From Acetobacterium wieringae (GTDB lineage Bacteria > Bacillota > Clostridia > Eubacteriales > Eubacteriaceae), in the NCBI RefSeq assembly GCF_026646375.1, contig NZ_JAIPPU010000002.1, forward strand, positions 62,001 to 126,000: a stretch of 64,000 nucleotides of DNA. Direction: 5' to 3'. The notes under the pieces are model-generated. The model searched no databases, had not been told where the DNA came from, and saw nothing but the letters and a program-made list of their open reading frames with translations. Positions within the stretch are counted from its first letter, which is position 1. Each line of letters opens with the position of its first letter. Below, piece after piece: positions 36,404 through 44,232 of this stretch. A program made the translations under genes and the position numbers.

Positions 36404-36484
36404 CCACGATTCCGCTTCGCTTCATCGTGGTTCGCGGGCAGTCGCCAACTACAAGCAAGCTTGTGATTGGCTCGTTGCCTTCAC
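36403..36484 (-). repeat. Interspersed hairpin element, copy B
   Basis: Minus-strand copy of the element at 33674 to 33760. The conserved block (36484 down to 36432) is followed by a perfect 8-bp hairpin ACCACGAT/ATCGTGGT (36431 to 36424 and 36410 to 36403) with loop GAAGCGAAGCGGA. Inside the block GCCAATCACAAG can pair with CTTGTAGTTGGC. It sits between the EF-G-like gene's terminator and the xpt promoter. Confidence 0.72.
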
Positions 36485-36486
36485 GC

Positions 36487-36514
36487 AAAGAAAAGCGGGA
36501 ATTTCTTCCCGCTT
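36487..36514 (-). terminator. Intrinsic terminator of the EF-G-like gene
   Basis: Perfect 9-bp stem AAGCGGGAA/TTCCCGCTT with loop TTTC (36493 to 36514), then TTTTCTTT on the minus strand, 15 bases after the stop codon. Confidence 0.8.
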
Positions 36515-36529
36515 CATGTAAACTCAAAT

Positions 36530-38611
36530 CTATTGTTCTTTTTCCTTTTGTGCCGCAGCGATAACTTTTTCAGCAATAATCATTGGGGCTTCTTCATAAC
36601 GAACGAATTCCATTGAAAACTCGCCTCTGGCTTGCGTCATAGAACGTAATTCAGTGGCATACTTGAACATTTCCGCCAGCGGTGCTTCTGCTAAAATCCG
36701 CTGTCGTCCCCCTGCTGCTGATTCCATTCCCATGATACGCCCACGTTTTTTGTTTAAATCACCCATGATATCACCCATATACTCTTCCGGGACGGTAATA
36801 TCGATGTGATAAATCGGTTCCAGAAGAACCGGTGCAGCATCCTTCATTCCTTTGCGGTAAGCCAAGGTGGCCGCCATTTTAAAGGACATTTCATCGGAGT
36901 CCACAGCATGATAGGAGCCATCATATAGCGTAGCTTTGACACCGGTTACCGGATAGCCAGCCAGAACACCTTCAATCATACACGTTTCCAAACCCTTTTC
37001 CACGGCCGGGATAAAGTTACGAGGAACCGCCCCTCCAACTACCTTATCAACAAATTGAAATGGTGCATTGGGATCATCGCCGGGTTCAAAATCAATCCAG
37101 ACATGACCAAACTGGCCGCTTCCACCGGATTGTTTTTTATGTTTTCCTTCGGCAGTTGCTTTCTTCTTAATGGTTTCCCGATATGGCACCTTCATATCAA
37201 CCAAATTGACATCGACGCCGAACTTTTGTTTCAGTTTTTGAGAAATAATTTCCAGATGCATTTCTCCCAAACCGGAGACCAATGTTTGCTTGGTTTCCTT
37301 GTTTCGACTCACTGTCATGGTTGGATCTTCTTCTACCAGACGGTGTAGGCCGGTAGCTAATTTATCGATATCTGCTTTTGTTTTTGGTTCAATCGCCATC
37401 GATATAATCGGCTTGGGTAATTCTATTTTATCGTACACGATGGGCGACTTGAGGCTGGTTAAGGTATCCCCGGTAACGGTATCATTTAACTTGGAAAACG
37501 CTCCGATATCTCCAGCTTCCAGCTTTTCGACCTCGATCTGTTTATTTCCTCTTAATACGTAAATATGATTAGCTTTTTCTTTAACTTCCTGGGTTGCATT
37601 ATATACTTCAACGGAATGATCCAAAACCCCTGACATCACTTTGAATATTGATAACTTACCAACATAGGGGTCAGCAATCGTTTTAAACACCAGTGCCGAA
37701 AATGGTTCATTATTGCTACATTTGCGCTCGATTTCTTTTTTGTCCCGGGGGTCTTTTCCAATTTCGAATTTCCCCTTGCCGGGCGACGGTAGGTATTCGA
37801 TAATCATGTTTTCCAGGGTTTCCACCCCAATATTCAAAACTGCGGAAGTACACAATACCGGAATTATTTCGCCATTATCGATCCCCTGACGAATCCCGGT
37901 GTGAATTTCATTCCGGGTCAGTTCTTCCCCTTCAAAATATTTCTCCATCAGACTTTCACTCGTCTGGGCCACCGACTCCATGATCATATCCCGATAGGGT
38001 TCCAGTTCTGCTTTCATCTCGTCTGTGATGGGCACATCAAAACAGCGATTGTCTTTTCTCTGGCTGCCAGTCAGATCAACGATGTTGACAACCCCATTCA
38101 TCGCCTCACCCTCACCCATTGGTAATTCAAAAGGCACAACCTTATTGCCAAAGGTTTCTTTTAATTCGTCCATTACCTTGGCAAAGGTGGCATTTTCACG
38201 ATCCATTTTATTAACAACAATAAATGCTGGAATATTTGTTTTTTCCAAAAGTTCGATAGCTTTTTCAGTTCCGACCTGAACACCCGACAGTGCATCAACG
38301 ACGATAACAACGGCATCGGCTACTCGAAGTGCCGCATAGGCATCCCCAATAAAATCAAAATAACCTGGCACATCAATAAGATTGATCTTATGTCCACCAA
38401 ATTCTAAAGGAATAATAGATGATGAAATAGAAAACTTTCGTCTTTTTTCTTCTGGATCAAAGTCCGATAGGGTATTTCCCTCGTCAATTTTTCCCATACG
38501 ATCAACGGCACCTGCATTAAATGCCAATGCTTCAGTCAAGGTTGTTTTTCCGCTCCCACCGTGACCTAGTATAAGAATGTTACGGATGTTCTTTGTTGGA
38601 TACGTTTTCAT
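36530..38611 (-). CDS. Elongation factor G-like GTPase (EF-G2 type)
   Basis: Translational GTPase of 693 aa, EF-G length and domain order: G domain (G1 GHGGSGKTTLTEAL, G3 DVPGYFDF, G4 NKMD), domain II, and domains III-V (GLGEMHLEIISQKL; MESAAGGRQRILAEAPL). The G1 and G3 sequences differ from canonical FusA (AHIDAGKTTT and DTPGHVDF), and the histidine of G3, important for GTP hydrolysis, is replaced by Tyr. This matches EF-G-like/EF-G2 paralogs, so it is likely not the main elongation factor. Strong GAGGGGG ribosome site; a TTGTGG/TATAAA promoter lies upstream. It follows the sigma factor gene by 100 bases. Confidence 0.9.
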   Translation of the reverse strand: MKTYPTKNIRNILILGHGGSGKTTLTEALAFNAGAVDRMGKIDEGNTLSDFDPEEKRRKFSISSSIIPLEFGGHKINLIDVPGYFDFIGDAYAALRVADAVVIVVDALSGVQVGTEKAIELLEKTNIPAFIVVNKMDRENATFAKVMDELKETFGNKVVPFELPMGEGEAMNGVVNIVDLTGSQRKDNRCFDVPITDEMKAELEPYRDMIMESVAQTSESLMEKYFEGEELTRNEIHTGIRQGIDNGEIIPVLCTSAVLNIGVETLENMIIEYLPSPGKGKFEIGKDPRDKKEIERKCSNNEPFSALVFKTIADPYVGKLSIFKVMSGVLDHSVEVYNATQEVKEKANHIYVLRGNKQIEVEKLEAGDIGAFSKLNDTVTGDTLTSLKSPIVYDKIELPKPIISMAIEPKTKADIDKLATGLHRLVEEDPTMTVSRNKETKQTLVSGLGEMHLEIISQKLKQKFGVDVNLVDMKVPYRETIKKKATAEGKHKKQSGGSGQFGHVWIDFEPGDDPNAPFQFVDKVVGGAVPRNFIPAVEKGLETCMIEGVLAGYPVTGVKATLYDGSYHAVDSDEMSFKMAATLAYRKGMKDAAPVLLEPIYHIDITVPEEYMGDIMGDLNKKRGRIMGMESAAGGRQRILAEAPLAEMFKYATELRSMTQARGEFSMEFVRYEEAPMIIAEKVIAAAQKEKEQ

Positions 38612-38671
38612 GCTGTTTCCCCCTCGCTTATTTTGCCAATGATTTAATTGGTTTTTTTTGTATAAAGCTAT

Positions 38672-38701
38672 TTTATATTATTTCTAAAAAATAATCCACA
38701 A
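38672..38701 (-). promoter_or_regulatory. Probable promoter of the EF-G-like gene
   Basis: On the minus strand TTGTGG (38696 to 38701) and TATAAA (38672 to 38677), 18 bases apart, lie about 60 bases before the start codon in an AT-rich gap. Confidence 0.45.
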
Positions 38702-38711
38702 AAAGATTTAT

Positions 38712-39464
38712 TTATAGATCTTCTTTTATTTTTTTCATAACTTTTTTTTCAATTCGCGAAACTGTCATCTGGGATTTGTTAATAAACTCTGCCACTTCTT
38801 TTTGGGTTTTACCCCGAAAAAATCGTTGTTCCACAATAATCCGTTCAACCGGATTAAGCGATTGAATTTTTTGCTTTAAAAGATCGATATTTTCGACATT
38901 TTCCATATTGTTATCCAGGTTTCCCAATAAATCCATCAGACTGACTTCCTGTCCATCCTGATTGCTTTCGTATTCCATTGATAACGATTTCGGATAGTAC
39001 GCATTGCTACTCTCCATCGCTTTTATGATACTCTCTTCTGATATCTCCAGATATACGGCAATTTCAGAGATAGTTGGCGACCGCATCAGCTTATGTTCCA
39101 GGGTCGTTCGTGTTTGGTTTATCTCCCGATTGAGATCCTGAACCTTCCGGGGTATCCGGATCAGCCATTCCCGATCCCGGTAATAGCGCTTTATTTCGCC
39201 AATAATCGTTGGTGTGGCAAAGGTATCAAACTCATAGCCGCGACTGACGTCAAAGCGTTCTACCGCATACATCAAACCCAGACAGGCGACCTGAAAAATA
39301 TCTTCATTATCGCCGTTCTTATGCCCATATTTCCGGGACAGAATCTTGGGAATATAAAGATAATTTTCGATAATCAGATCTCTTAGCTCCCGATCCCGTG
39401 TTTCTTCGTACTCGGCAAATAGCTTTTTGACATCTTCCTTACTGATTTTTCTTTCATATTTCAT
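38712..39464 (-). CDS. RNA polymerase sigma factor of the SigB/SigF/SigG group
   Basis: Group 3 sigma factor, 250 aa. Region 2 is clear (ENYLYIPKILSRKYG; DIFQVACLGLMYAVERFD; EFDTFATPTIIGEIKRYYRD), then region 3 and a region 4 helix-turn-helix (KTQKEVAEFINKSQMTVSRI). It overlaps the anti-sigma gene by 11 bases in the order rsbV-rsbW-sigma, the layout of both the sigB and spoIIA operons. The sequence fits a general-stress SigB-like factor better than SigF because no sporulation genes are nearby, but I cannot separate the two with certainty. Confidence 0.9.
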   Translation of the reverse strand: MKYERKISKEDVKKLFAEYEETRDRELRDLIIENYLYIPKILSRKYGHKNGDNEDIFQVACLGLMYAVERFDVSRGYEFDTFATPTIIGEIKRYYRDREWLIRIPRKVQDLNREINQTRTTLEHKLMRSPTISEIAVYLEISEESIIKAMESSNAYYPKSLSMEYESNQDGQEVSLMDLLGNLDNNMENVENIDLLKQKIQSLNPVERIIVEQRFFRGKTQKEVAEFINKSQMTVSRIEKKVMKKIKEDL

Positions 39465-39867
39465 GGGTCATCGATAGGTTCTTGATCATGGTAATTGAGG
39501 TTCCAGATCCTCTCTCACTAACTATTTCCACCCTATCCATTAGTGATTTGATGATAAATAAACCAAACCCCCCTAATTGTTGGCCATTAAGATCCGGTTT
39601 GGCCACTGTTTCTGGCTCAAAACCAACACCTCGGTCGGTTACCGTAAAAACGAGTTTATTGTTCTCAACAACATAGGTCAAATCATAGGTTGTATCGCTA
39701 TTCTTGCTATGGTTCAAGGCATTTGTACACGCCTCGGATACAGCAACTTTCAGATCTTCCACATCGCCAATTGAAAATCCCATATTATTTGCCACTGACG
39801 CAATTGTTAGCCGAGCCAGGCTGACATACTCAGGTTTGGTCGGTAATGTCAGTTTTATACTATCCAT
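39454..39867 (-). CDS. rsbW: Anti-sigma factor serine kinase (RsbW/SpoIIAB-like)
   Basis: HATPase-fold protein of 137 aa that binds the sigma factor and phosphorylates the partner anti-anti-sigma factor. The N box EACTNALNHS, G1 DRGVGFEP and G2 GGFGLFIIKSLMD are intact. Start set at the ATG at 39867 with AAGGGG upstream, rather than a TTG six codons earlier. Overlaps the sigma gene, so the two are translationally coupled. Confidence 0.92.
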   Translation of the reverse strand: MDSIKLTLPTKPEYVSLARLTIASVANNMGFSIGDVEDLKVAVSEACTNALNHSKNSDTTYDLTYVVENNKLVFTVTDRGVGFEPETVAKPDLNGQQLGGFGLFIIKSLMDRVEIVSERGSGTSITMIKNLSMTHEI

Positions 39868-39889
39868 TCTTCTTCCCCTTCTCAATTTG

Positions 39890-40210
39890 CTAGTTTACAG
39901 GGTTGTCTACGATTTCAATGATCTTATCAACGCCTGTGAGTGACAACAATTTTTTGATGTTGGGACGCGGATTCATCATAATAATTTTTTGTCCCATTTC
40001 TTTTGTTTTATTTCGCAATTCAATGAGAACCCCCATGCCGGTGCTATCCATATACGATAACTCTGAACAGTCTAAAATAATTTCCGGGGCCTGTGTTTTT
40101 ATTCTTTCTTCAATTATTTCCCTGAATTTTTCAATAGAATAAATGTCGATTTCGCCTTTAATACTAACCATACTTGTTTTTTCCATTTCAATTATGTTAT
40201 TACTGCTCAT
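39890..40210 (-). CDS. rsbV: Anti-anti-sigma factor (STAS; RsbV/SpoIIAA-like)
   Basis: STAS-domain protein of 106 aa. The phosphorylated serine is Ser56 in YMDSTGMGVL; when it is unphosphorylated the protein captures the anti-sigma kinase and frees the sigma factor. First gene of the three-gene module, after a terminator at 40244 to 40281. No RsbU/RsbP-type phosphatase gene is present nearby, so the activating signal comes from elsewhere. Confidence 0.92.
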   Translation of the reverse strand: MSSNNIIEMEKTSMVSIKGEIDIYSIEKFREIIEERIKTQAPEIILDCSELSYMDSTGMGVLIELRNKTKEMGQKIIMMNPRPNIKKLLSLTGVDKIIEIVDNPVN

Positions 40211-40243
40211 ATAATCTCCATTTCACAATTAATCTGTAATTCA

Positions 40244-40281
40244 AAACAAGGCCCAATGAGGTAATCACCGTCATTGGGCCT
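40244..40281 (-). terminator. Intrinsic terminator of the dnaX-DUF948 operon
   Basis: A perfect 11-bp stem AGGCCCAATGA/TCATTGGGCCT (40249 to 40259 and 40271 to 40281) is followed on the minus strand by TTGTTTTG. It lies 18 bases after the DUF948-like stop and isolates rsbV. Confidence 0.78.
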
Positions 40282-40299
40282 AGGGCTGTAATCCACGGC

Positions 40300-40656
40300 C
40301 TATACCTTATCTTTTCTATTTCTGGTTTGAAAAACTCCCAAGCCTCTCTTCAAGATCGATGCGGCCTTAACCACGGGTTCAATCACATCCTGTTTAATGG
40401 TATTAAACGCCATTTCAACCTCGTCTACCATCAGATTTGACTTATCCACAATCTGTGCTGTCGATTTCGTAATGTCGTCAGTATTTTCAATAATACTGTG
40501 AAGAGCCAGACGGTTTTCTTCCAAAAGCTTCGTGGTTGTGTCGAAGGTTGCTGCCAGACTTTTAAACAGCTTAATTAAATAAACGGTTCCGAATACAAAG
40601 GCAACGCCCACTAGTAAAAGAGCCAGTTCCCACAAGCTAAAATTTAGCGTTATCAT
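40300..40656 (-). CDS. DUF948-like membrane-anchored protein
   Basis: Small protein (118 aa) with one N-terminal membrane segment (about residues 8-28, ELALLLVGVAFVFGTVYLI) and a long helical tail. This is the layout of the DUF948 family, often found next to YtxH proteins in Firmicutes, as here. Function is unknown; a general-stress or envelope role is usually assumed. Starts 16 bases after the YtxH gene stop. Confidence 0.75.
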   Translation of the reverse strand: MITLNFSLWELALLLVGVAFVFGTVYLIKLFKSLAATFDTTTKLLEENRLALHSIIENTDDITKSTAQIVDKSNLMVDEVEMAFNTIKQDVIEPVVKAASILKRGLGVFQTRNRKDKV

Positions 40657-40672
40657 TTATAACTTCCAACCT

Positions 40673-41050
40673 CTACTCTTCTTTAGCTGCAACTTCAGCC
40701 TCTTCACTTGACTCCGCTTCTTCTTTTTCAAGGGCTTCCAATTCCTCATTCAGATCAGCAATATCCTGTTCAACTTCGTCTTGAATTTCCTGAATTTTGC
40801 TTTCGATCTGATTCTTATATTCATTTACCCGTTCAGTAAATTGTTCTTGCATATCCTGGAATTGTTCTTTGAGATTTTCACCATATTCCACGGCTTGATC
40901 ATAGGCATTACCCAGCGCACCTTCAGTGCCTTCAATCAATTTCTTTCGAGTTTCATCGCCTGACGACGGTGCCAGCAACACACCCAATGTCCCGCCGATG
41001 ATGGTTCCCAGAAAAAGCCCGCCAACAAAATATAATTTGTTACTGCTCAT
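40673..41050 (-). CDS. YtxH-domain protein
   Basis: 125 aa with an N-terminal glycine-rich membrane segment (FVGGLFLGTIIGGTLGVLLA PSSG as a continuous region) typical of YtxH general-stress proteins, then a charged coiled coil rich in Glu and Gln ending in an acidic tail. Start at the ATG at 41050 with AGGAATT upstream; seven more in-frame codons upstream lack support. Follows ptsH by 96 bases and precedes the DUF948-like gene. Confidence 0.82.
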   Translation of the reverse strand: MSSNKLYFVGGLFLGTIIGGTLGVLLAPSSGDETRKKLIEGTEGALGNAYDQAVEYGENLKEQFQDMQEQFTERVNEYKNQIESKIQEIQDEVEQDIADLNEELEALEKEEAESSEEAEVAAKEE

Positions 41051-41146
41051 TTTAATTCCTCCATTATTCATTGTGATATTTATCTCATTTTACCTCATAA
41101 TCTCCTTAATTAACAGTTATTTCTCAATTTTTTTATTTCAAAGAAA

Positions 41147-41410
41147 CTATTCGCCAAACTTATCATTAATTAATTGCACCAGTGCATCCACTGCTTCAGT
41201 TTCATCATCTCCTTCGGCCTGAATCTCAATGGTTGTTCCCTGAGAAATCCCGCCAGCCATAATGCCCATAATGCTCTTGGCATTAATTGAATTTCCTTCT
41301 TTGATCACAAATATTTTTGATTTAAACTTCCCGGCTGTTTGTACAAACATTGACGCAGGGCGGGCATGCAAACCTGTTGCATTTAAAACTGTTACTTCTT
41401 TTTTTATCAT
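41147..41410 (-). CDS. ptsH: Phosphocarrier protein HPr
   Basis: Phosphotransfer protein of the PTS, 87 aa. His15 in GLHARPAS accepts phosphate from enzyme I. Ser46 in NAKSIMGIM is the HPr-kinase site used for catabolite control in Firmicutes, so both signalling sites are intact. Gene order is ptsI then ptsH, the reverse of Bacillus, 23 bases apart. Confidence 0.95.
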   Translation of the reverse strand: MIKKEVTVLNATGLHARPASMFVQTAGKFKSKIFVIKEGNSINAKSIMGIMAGGISQGTTIEIQAEGDDETEAVDALVQLINDKFGE

Positions 41411-41433
41411 TGTAATCCTCCTAATGATTGTTT

Positions 41434-43167
41434 TTAAATATATAGATTTAATTTTTTCATTGATTCCTGTACAAAGTCCATTATTTCCTCACCGGTCTCC
41501 ATATTAAGCGCAGTAGCGGCGATGGCCTTTGCATCCTCATAGCGAACACTACGAATAATCTTCTTAATCTGGGGAATTGATAACGCACTCATACTGAATT
41601 CATCAAGACCCAGACCCAATAGCAGGACTGCCGCCAGAGGATCACCGGCCATTTCACCGCACATCCCGGTAAAGAACTGATCTTTTTTGTCCGACGTAGC
41701 CGTTACCAATTGAATCAGACGCAATATAGCTGGATTAAACGGGTCATATAGGTATGAGACTTCCTGATTCATTCTGTCTACCGCCAGAGTATATTGACAG
41801 AGATCGTTTGTGCCAATACTGAAGAAATCAACTTCTTTTGAAATAATGTCGGCGGCGATCGCTGCCGACGGAATTTCAATCATAACTCCGACTTTTACGT
41901 CCTTGTCATAAGCAACCTGCTCATCATCCAGTTCTTTCATACAATCTTGCAGGATGGCTTTTGCTTGCCTCACTTCGGTAATCGAGGAGATCATCGGAAA
42001 CATAATATGCGCATGACCATATACGCTGGCCCGTAGGATTGCCCTGAGCTGGATTTTAAACAAGCCGACCTCTTTAAAACACAAACGAATCGCCCGTAAA
42101 CCCAGAAAAGGATTTAGCTCGTCATCCATCGGCAAATAGGGCAGTTTTTTATCCCCACCGATATCCAGCGTTCGGATAATTACCGGCCCATCAGGAAACG
42201 CTTCTAATACTGACCGGTAAGCCGCAAACTGTTTTTCTTCGCCAGGCATCACATCGCTGTTCATGTACAGAAATTCGGTCCGGTAAAGCCCAACACCGAC
42301 TCCTCCGTTCTTCAAAACTCCTGCCACGTCATTGGGTTCGCCGATATTTCCAACCAGCTCGACCTTTCTGCCATCCAACGTAATTGCATCTAAATCTTTT
42401 AATTCTTCTAACTCTTTTAGATAATCCAGATATTTTTGTTTTTCTTTTTCGTAGAATTCTAACTCTTCACTGCCGGGATTAACGCAAACCCTGCCAGTCA
42501 AACCATCAACAACCATTAAGTCTCCGGTTTTAACAGTCTCAGTAATATCACACAAACCAAGAACGGCTGGAATTTCCAGACTACGGGCCATAATGGCGGT
42601 ATGCGATGTTCGACTGCCGATATTGGTGGCAAAACCTTTCACCCGCTTTTTATCCATTTGTGCCGTATCTGATGGCGTCAAATCATCGGCAATAATAATC
42701 ACGTCTTCATCCAGTTGCGATAAATCTGCCTGGACAATTCCCAGAATATTCTGGAGCACTCGTGTTCCGACGTCTTTTATATCAGCTGCCCGGGCACTGA
42801 AATAGGGATCATCCATTTGATCAAAGATTTCATAAAAGCGATCGGTTACCATTTTAACCGCATTGTCGGCACTGAGATGGTTTTCATTTATTTCTGCTTC
42901 TACACCTTCAACAAATTCCGGATCATCCAAAACCATGGCATGGGCTTCAAAGATCGCACCTTCTTCTTCACCGAGCTCACTAATTGCTTTTATCCGGATT
43001 GTTTCCAACTGCTCATGACTATTCTTTATCGCATTTTGAAACTTTTCGATTTCTTTGTCTGGGTCTTCTACTTTATTTTTATTTACTTCAACTATGACTT
43101 TTTCGTAAACAAGTGCCTTCGCAATGACAATACCTGGTGATGCAATGATTCCTTCTTTAACAAACAT
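41434..43167 (-). CDS. ptsI: PTS enzyme I (phosphoenolpyruvate-protein phosphotransferase)
   Basis: Takes phosphate from PEP and hands it to HPr, 577 aa (normal). The phospho-histidine motif GSRTSHTAIMARS is near residue 190; the PEP-binding barrel shows LYRTEFLYM, DIGGDKKLPYL, GVMIEIPSAA and FFSIGTNDLCQYTLA. It is 27 bases after recR and is followed by ptsH. No enzyme II gene is present in the window. Confidence 0.96.
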   Translation of the reverse strand: MFVKEGIIASPGIVIAKALVYEKVIVEVNKNKVEDPDKEIEKFQNAIKNSHEQLETIRIKAISELGEEEGAIFEAHAMVLDDPEFVEGVEAEINENHLSADNAVKMVTDRFYEIFDQMDDPYFSARAADIKDVGTRVLQNILGIVQADLSQLDEDVIIIADDLTPSDTAQMDKKRVKGFATNIGSRTSHTAIMARSLEIPAVLGLCDITETVKTGDLMVVDGLTGRVCVNPGSEELEFYEKEKQKYLDYLKELEELKDLDAITLDGRKVELVGNIGEPNDVAGVLKNGGVGVGLYRTEFLYMNSDVMPGEEKQFAAYRSVLEAFPDGPVIIRTLDIGGDKKLPYLPMDDELNPFLGLRAIRLCFKEVGLFKIQLRAILRASVYGHAHIMFPMISSITEVRQAKAILQDCMKELDDEQVAYDKDVKVGVMIEIPSAAIAADIISKEVDFFSIGTNDLCQYTLAVDRMNQEVSYLYDPFNPAILRLIQLVTATSDKKDQFFTGMCGEMAGDPLAAVLLLGLGLDEFSMSALSIPQIKKIIRSVRYEDAKAIAATALNMETGEEIMDFVQESMKKLNLYI

Positions 43168-43194
43168 CTTAATTCTCCTTTAATTATTAGAGAT

Positions 43195-43794
43195 TTATAT
43201 CTCACTTCTTCCTTCAAAGGCTTTAATTAATGTGATTTCATCTGTATATTCAAGATCCGCACCGATGGGAATACCCTTTGCCAACCTGGTGACTTTTACA
43301 CCAAGGGGACTGATCAGATTCCCTAAATACATGGCTGTGGCCTCCCCTTCTACGGTAGCATTTGTTGCCATGATAACTTCTTTAATGTCATTTTCTCCAA
43401 GACGCAGTAATAGTTCTCTGGCTTTGATGTCCTGCGGTCCAATCCCGTCCAGCGGTGAGATGGCGCCATGCAGAACATGGTACAGCCCATTATACTCCCG
43501 GGTTTTTTCAATTGCAAAAATATCCCGGCTGTTTTGTACAACGCAGATGGTTTGTTGATCCCGCTTCGGATTCTCACAAATATCGCAGATTTCTTTATCA
43601 GTGATGGTATAACACTTATGACATAGTCCAATTTTTGCTTTAGCAGACGTTAGTGCTTCAGATAAACTCGAGATCTCTTCATCTGAGAGGCTGAGAATAT
43701 GAAACGCTAACCGTTGTGCTGATTTTTCTCCGATCCCCGGCAGTTTACCCAACTCCAGAACCAACCGCTCAAGGGTTTTTGGATAATAACCCAT
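43195..43794 (-). CDS. recR: Recombination protein RecR
   Basis: Gap-repair clamp protein, 199 aa. N-terminal HhH (LGKLPGIGEKSAQRLAFH), a four-cysteine zinc finger (CHKCYTITDKEICDICENP) and the Toprim motif VIMATNATVEGEATAMYL are all present. Located six bases after ybaB in the conserved dnaX-ybaB-recR order. Confidence 0.97.
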   Translation of the reverse strand: MGYYPKTLERLVLELGKLPGIGEKSAQRLAFHILSLSDEEISSLSEALTSAKAKIGLCHKCYTITDKEICDICENPKRDQQTICVVQNSRDIFAIEKTREYNGLYHVLHGAISPLDGIGPQDIKARELLLRLGENDIKEVIMATNATVEGEATAMYLGNLISPLGVKVTRLAKGIPIGADLEYTDEITLIKAFEGRSEI

Positions 43795-43800
43795 CGAATA

Positions 43801-44145
43801 CTACATTAAACCTGGAATATTCATTCCACCGGTAATTTTACCCATTTCAGCATTGACCATGTCTTCTGCTTTGACGATGGCCTCATTGACCGCAGCAACT
43901 ACCAGGTCTTCCAGCATTTCAATATCATCTTCATCAATCACTTCCGGATCGATCTTAATTGACAGAATCGTTTTTTTCCCTGTTGCAACCACTTTAACAG
44001 CACCACCGCCTGCGGTAGCTTCTACTTCACGTTCTTCCAGTTCGGCTTGAAGTTTAGCCATATCTTGTTGCATTTTCTGCACTTGTTTCATCATGTTATT
44101 CATGTTTCCGCCGCCCATTCCGACCGGCAATTTTCTTTTTGCCAT
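43801..44145 (-). CDS. YbaB/EbfC nucleoid-associated protein
   Basis: Small DNA-binding protein of 114 aa. The central motif [20 protein letters not shown] and the [17 protein letters not shown] helix identify the YbaB family. A short Gly/Asn/Met N-terminus ([19 protein letters not shown]) is typical of Firmicutes. It lies between dnaX and recR. Confidence 0.95.
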   Translation of the reverse strand: MAKRKLPVGMGGGNMNNMMKQVQKMQQDMAKLQAELEEREVEATAGGGAVKVVATGKKTILSIKIDPEVIDEDDIEMLEDLVVAAVNEAIVKAEDMVNAEMGKITGGMNIPGLM

Positions 44146-44232
44146 TCTATCCTCCTGTGATTTCCTATTCTTAATAACTTCATTATTATAACACTAATGG
44201 TCTATGATTATCACTATCTTTTTACCCTAATT

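Noticed and set aside
36345-36420. Purine riboswitch upstream of xpt
   Set aside because: The promoter's -10 is about 30 bases from the start codon, leaving no room for an aptamer, and the conserved loop sequences are missing.
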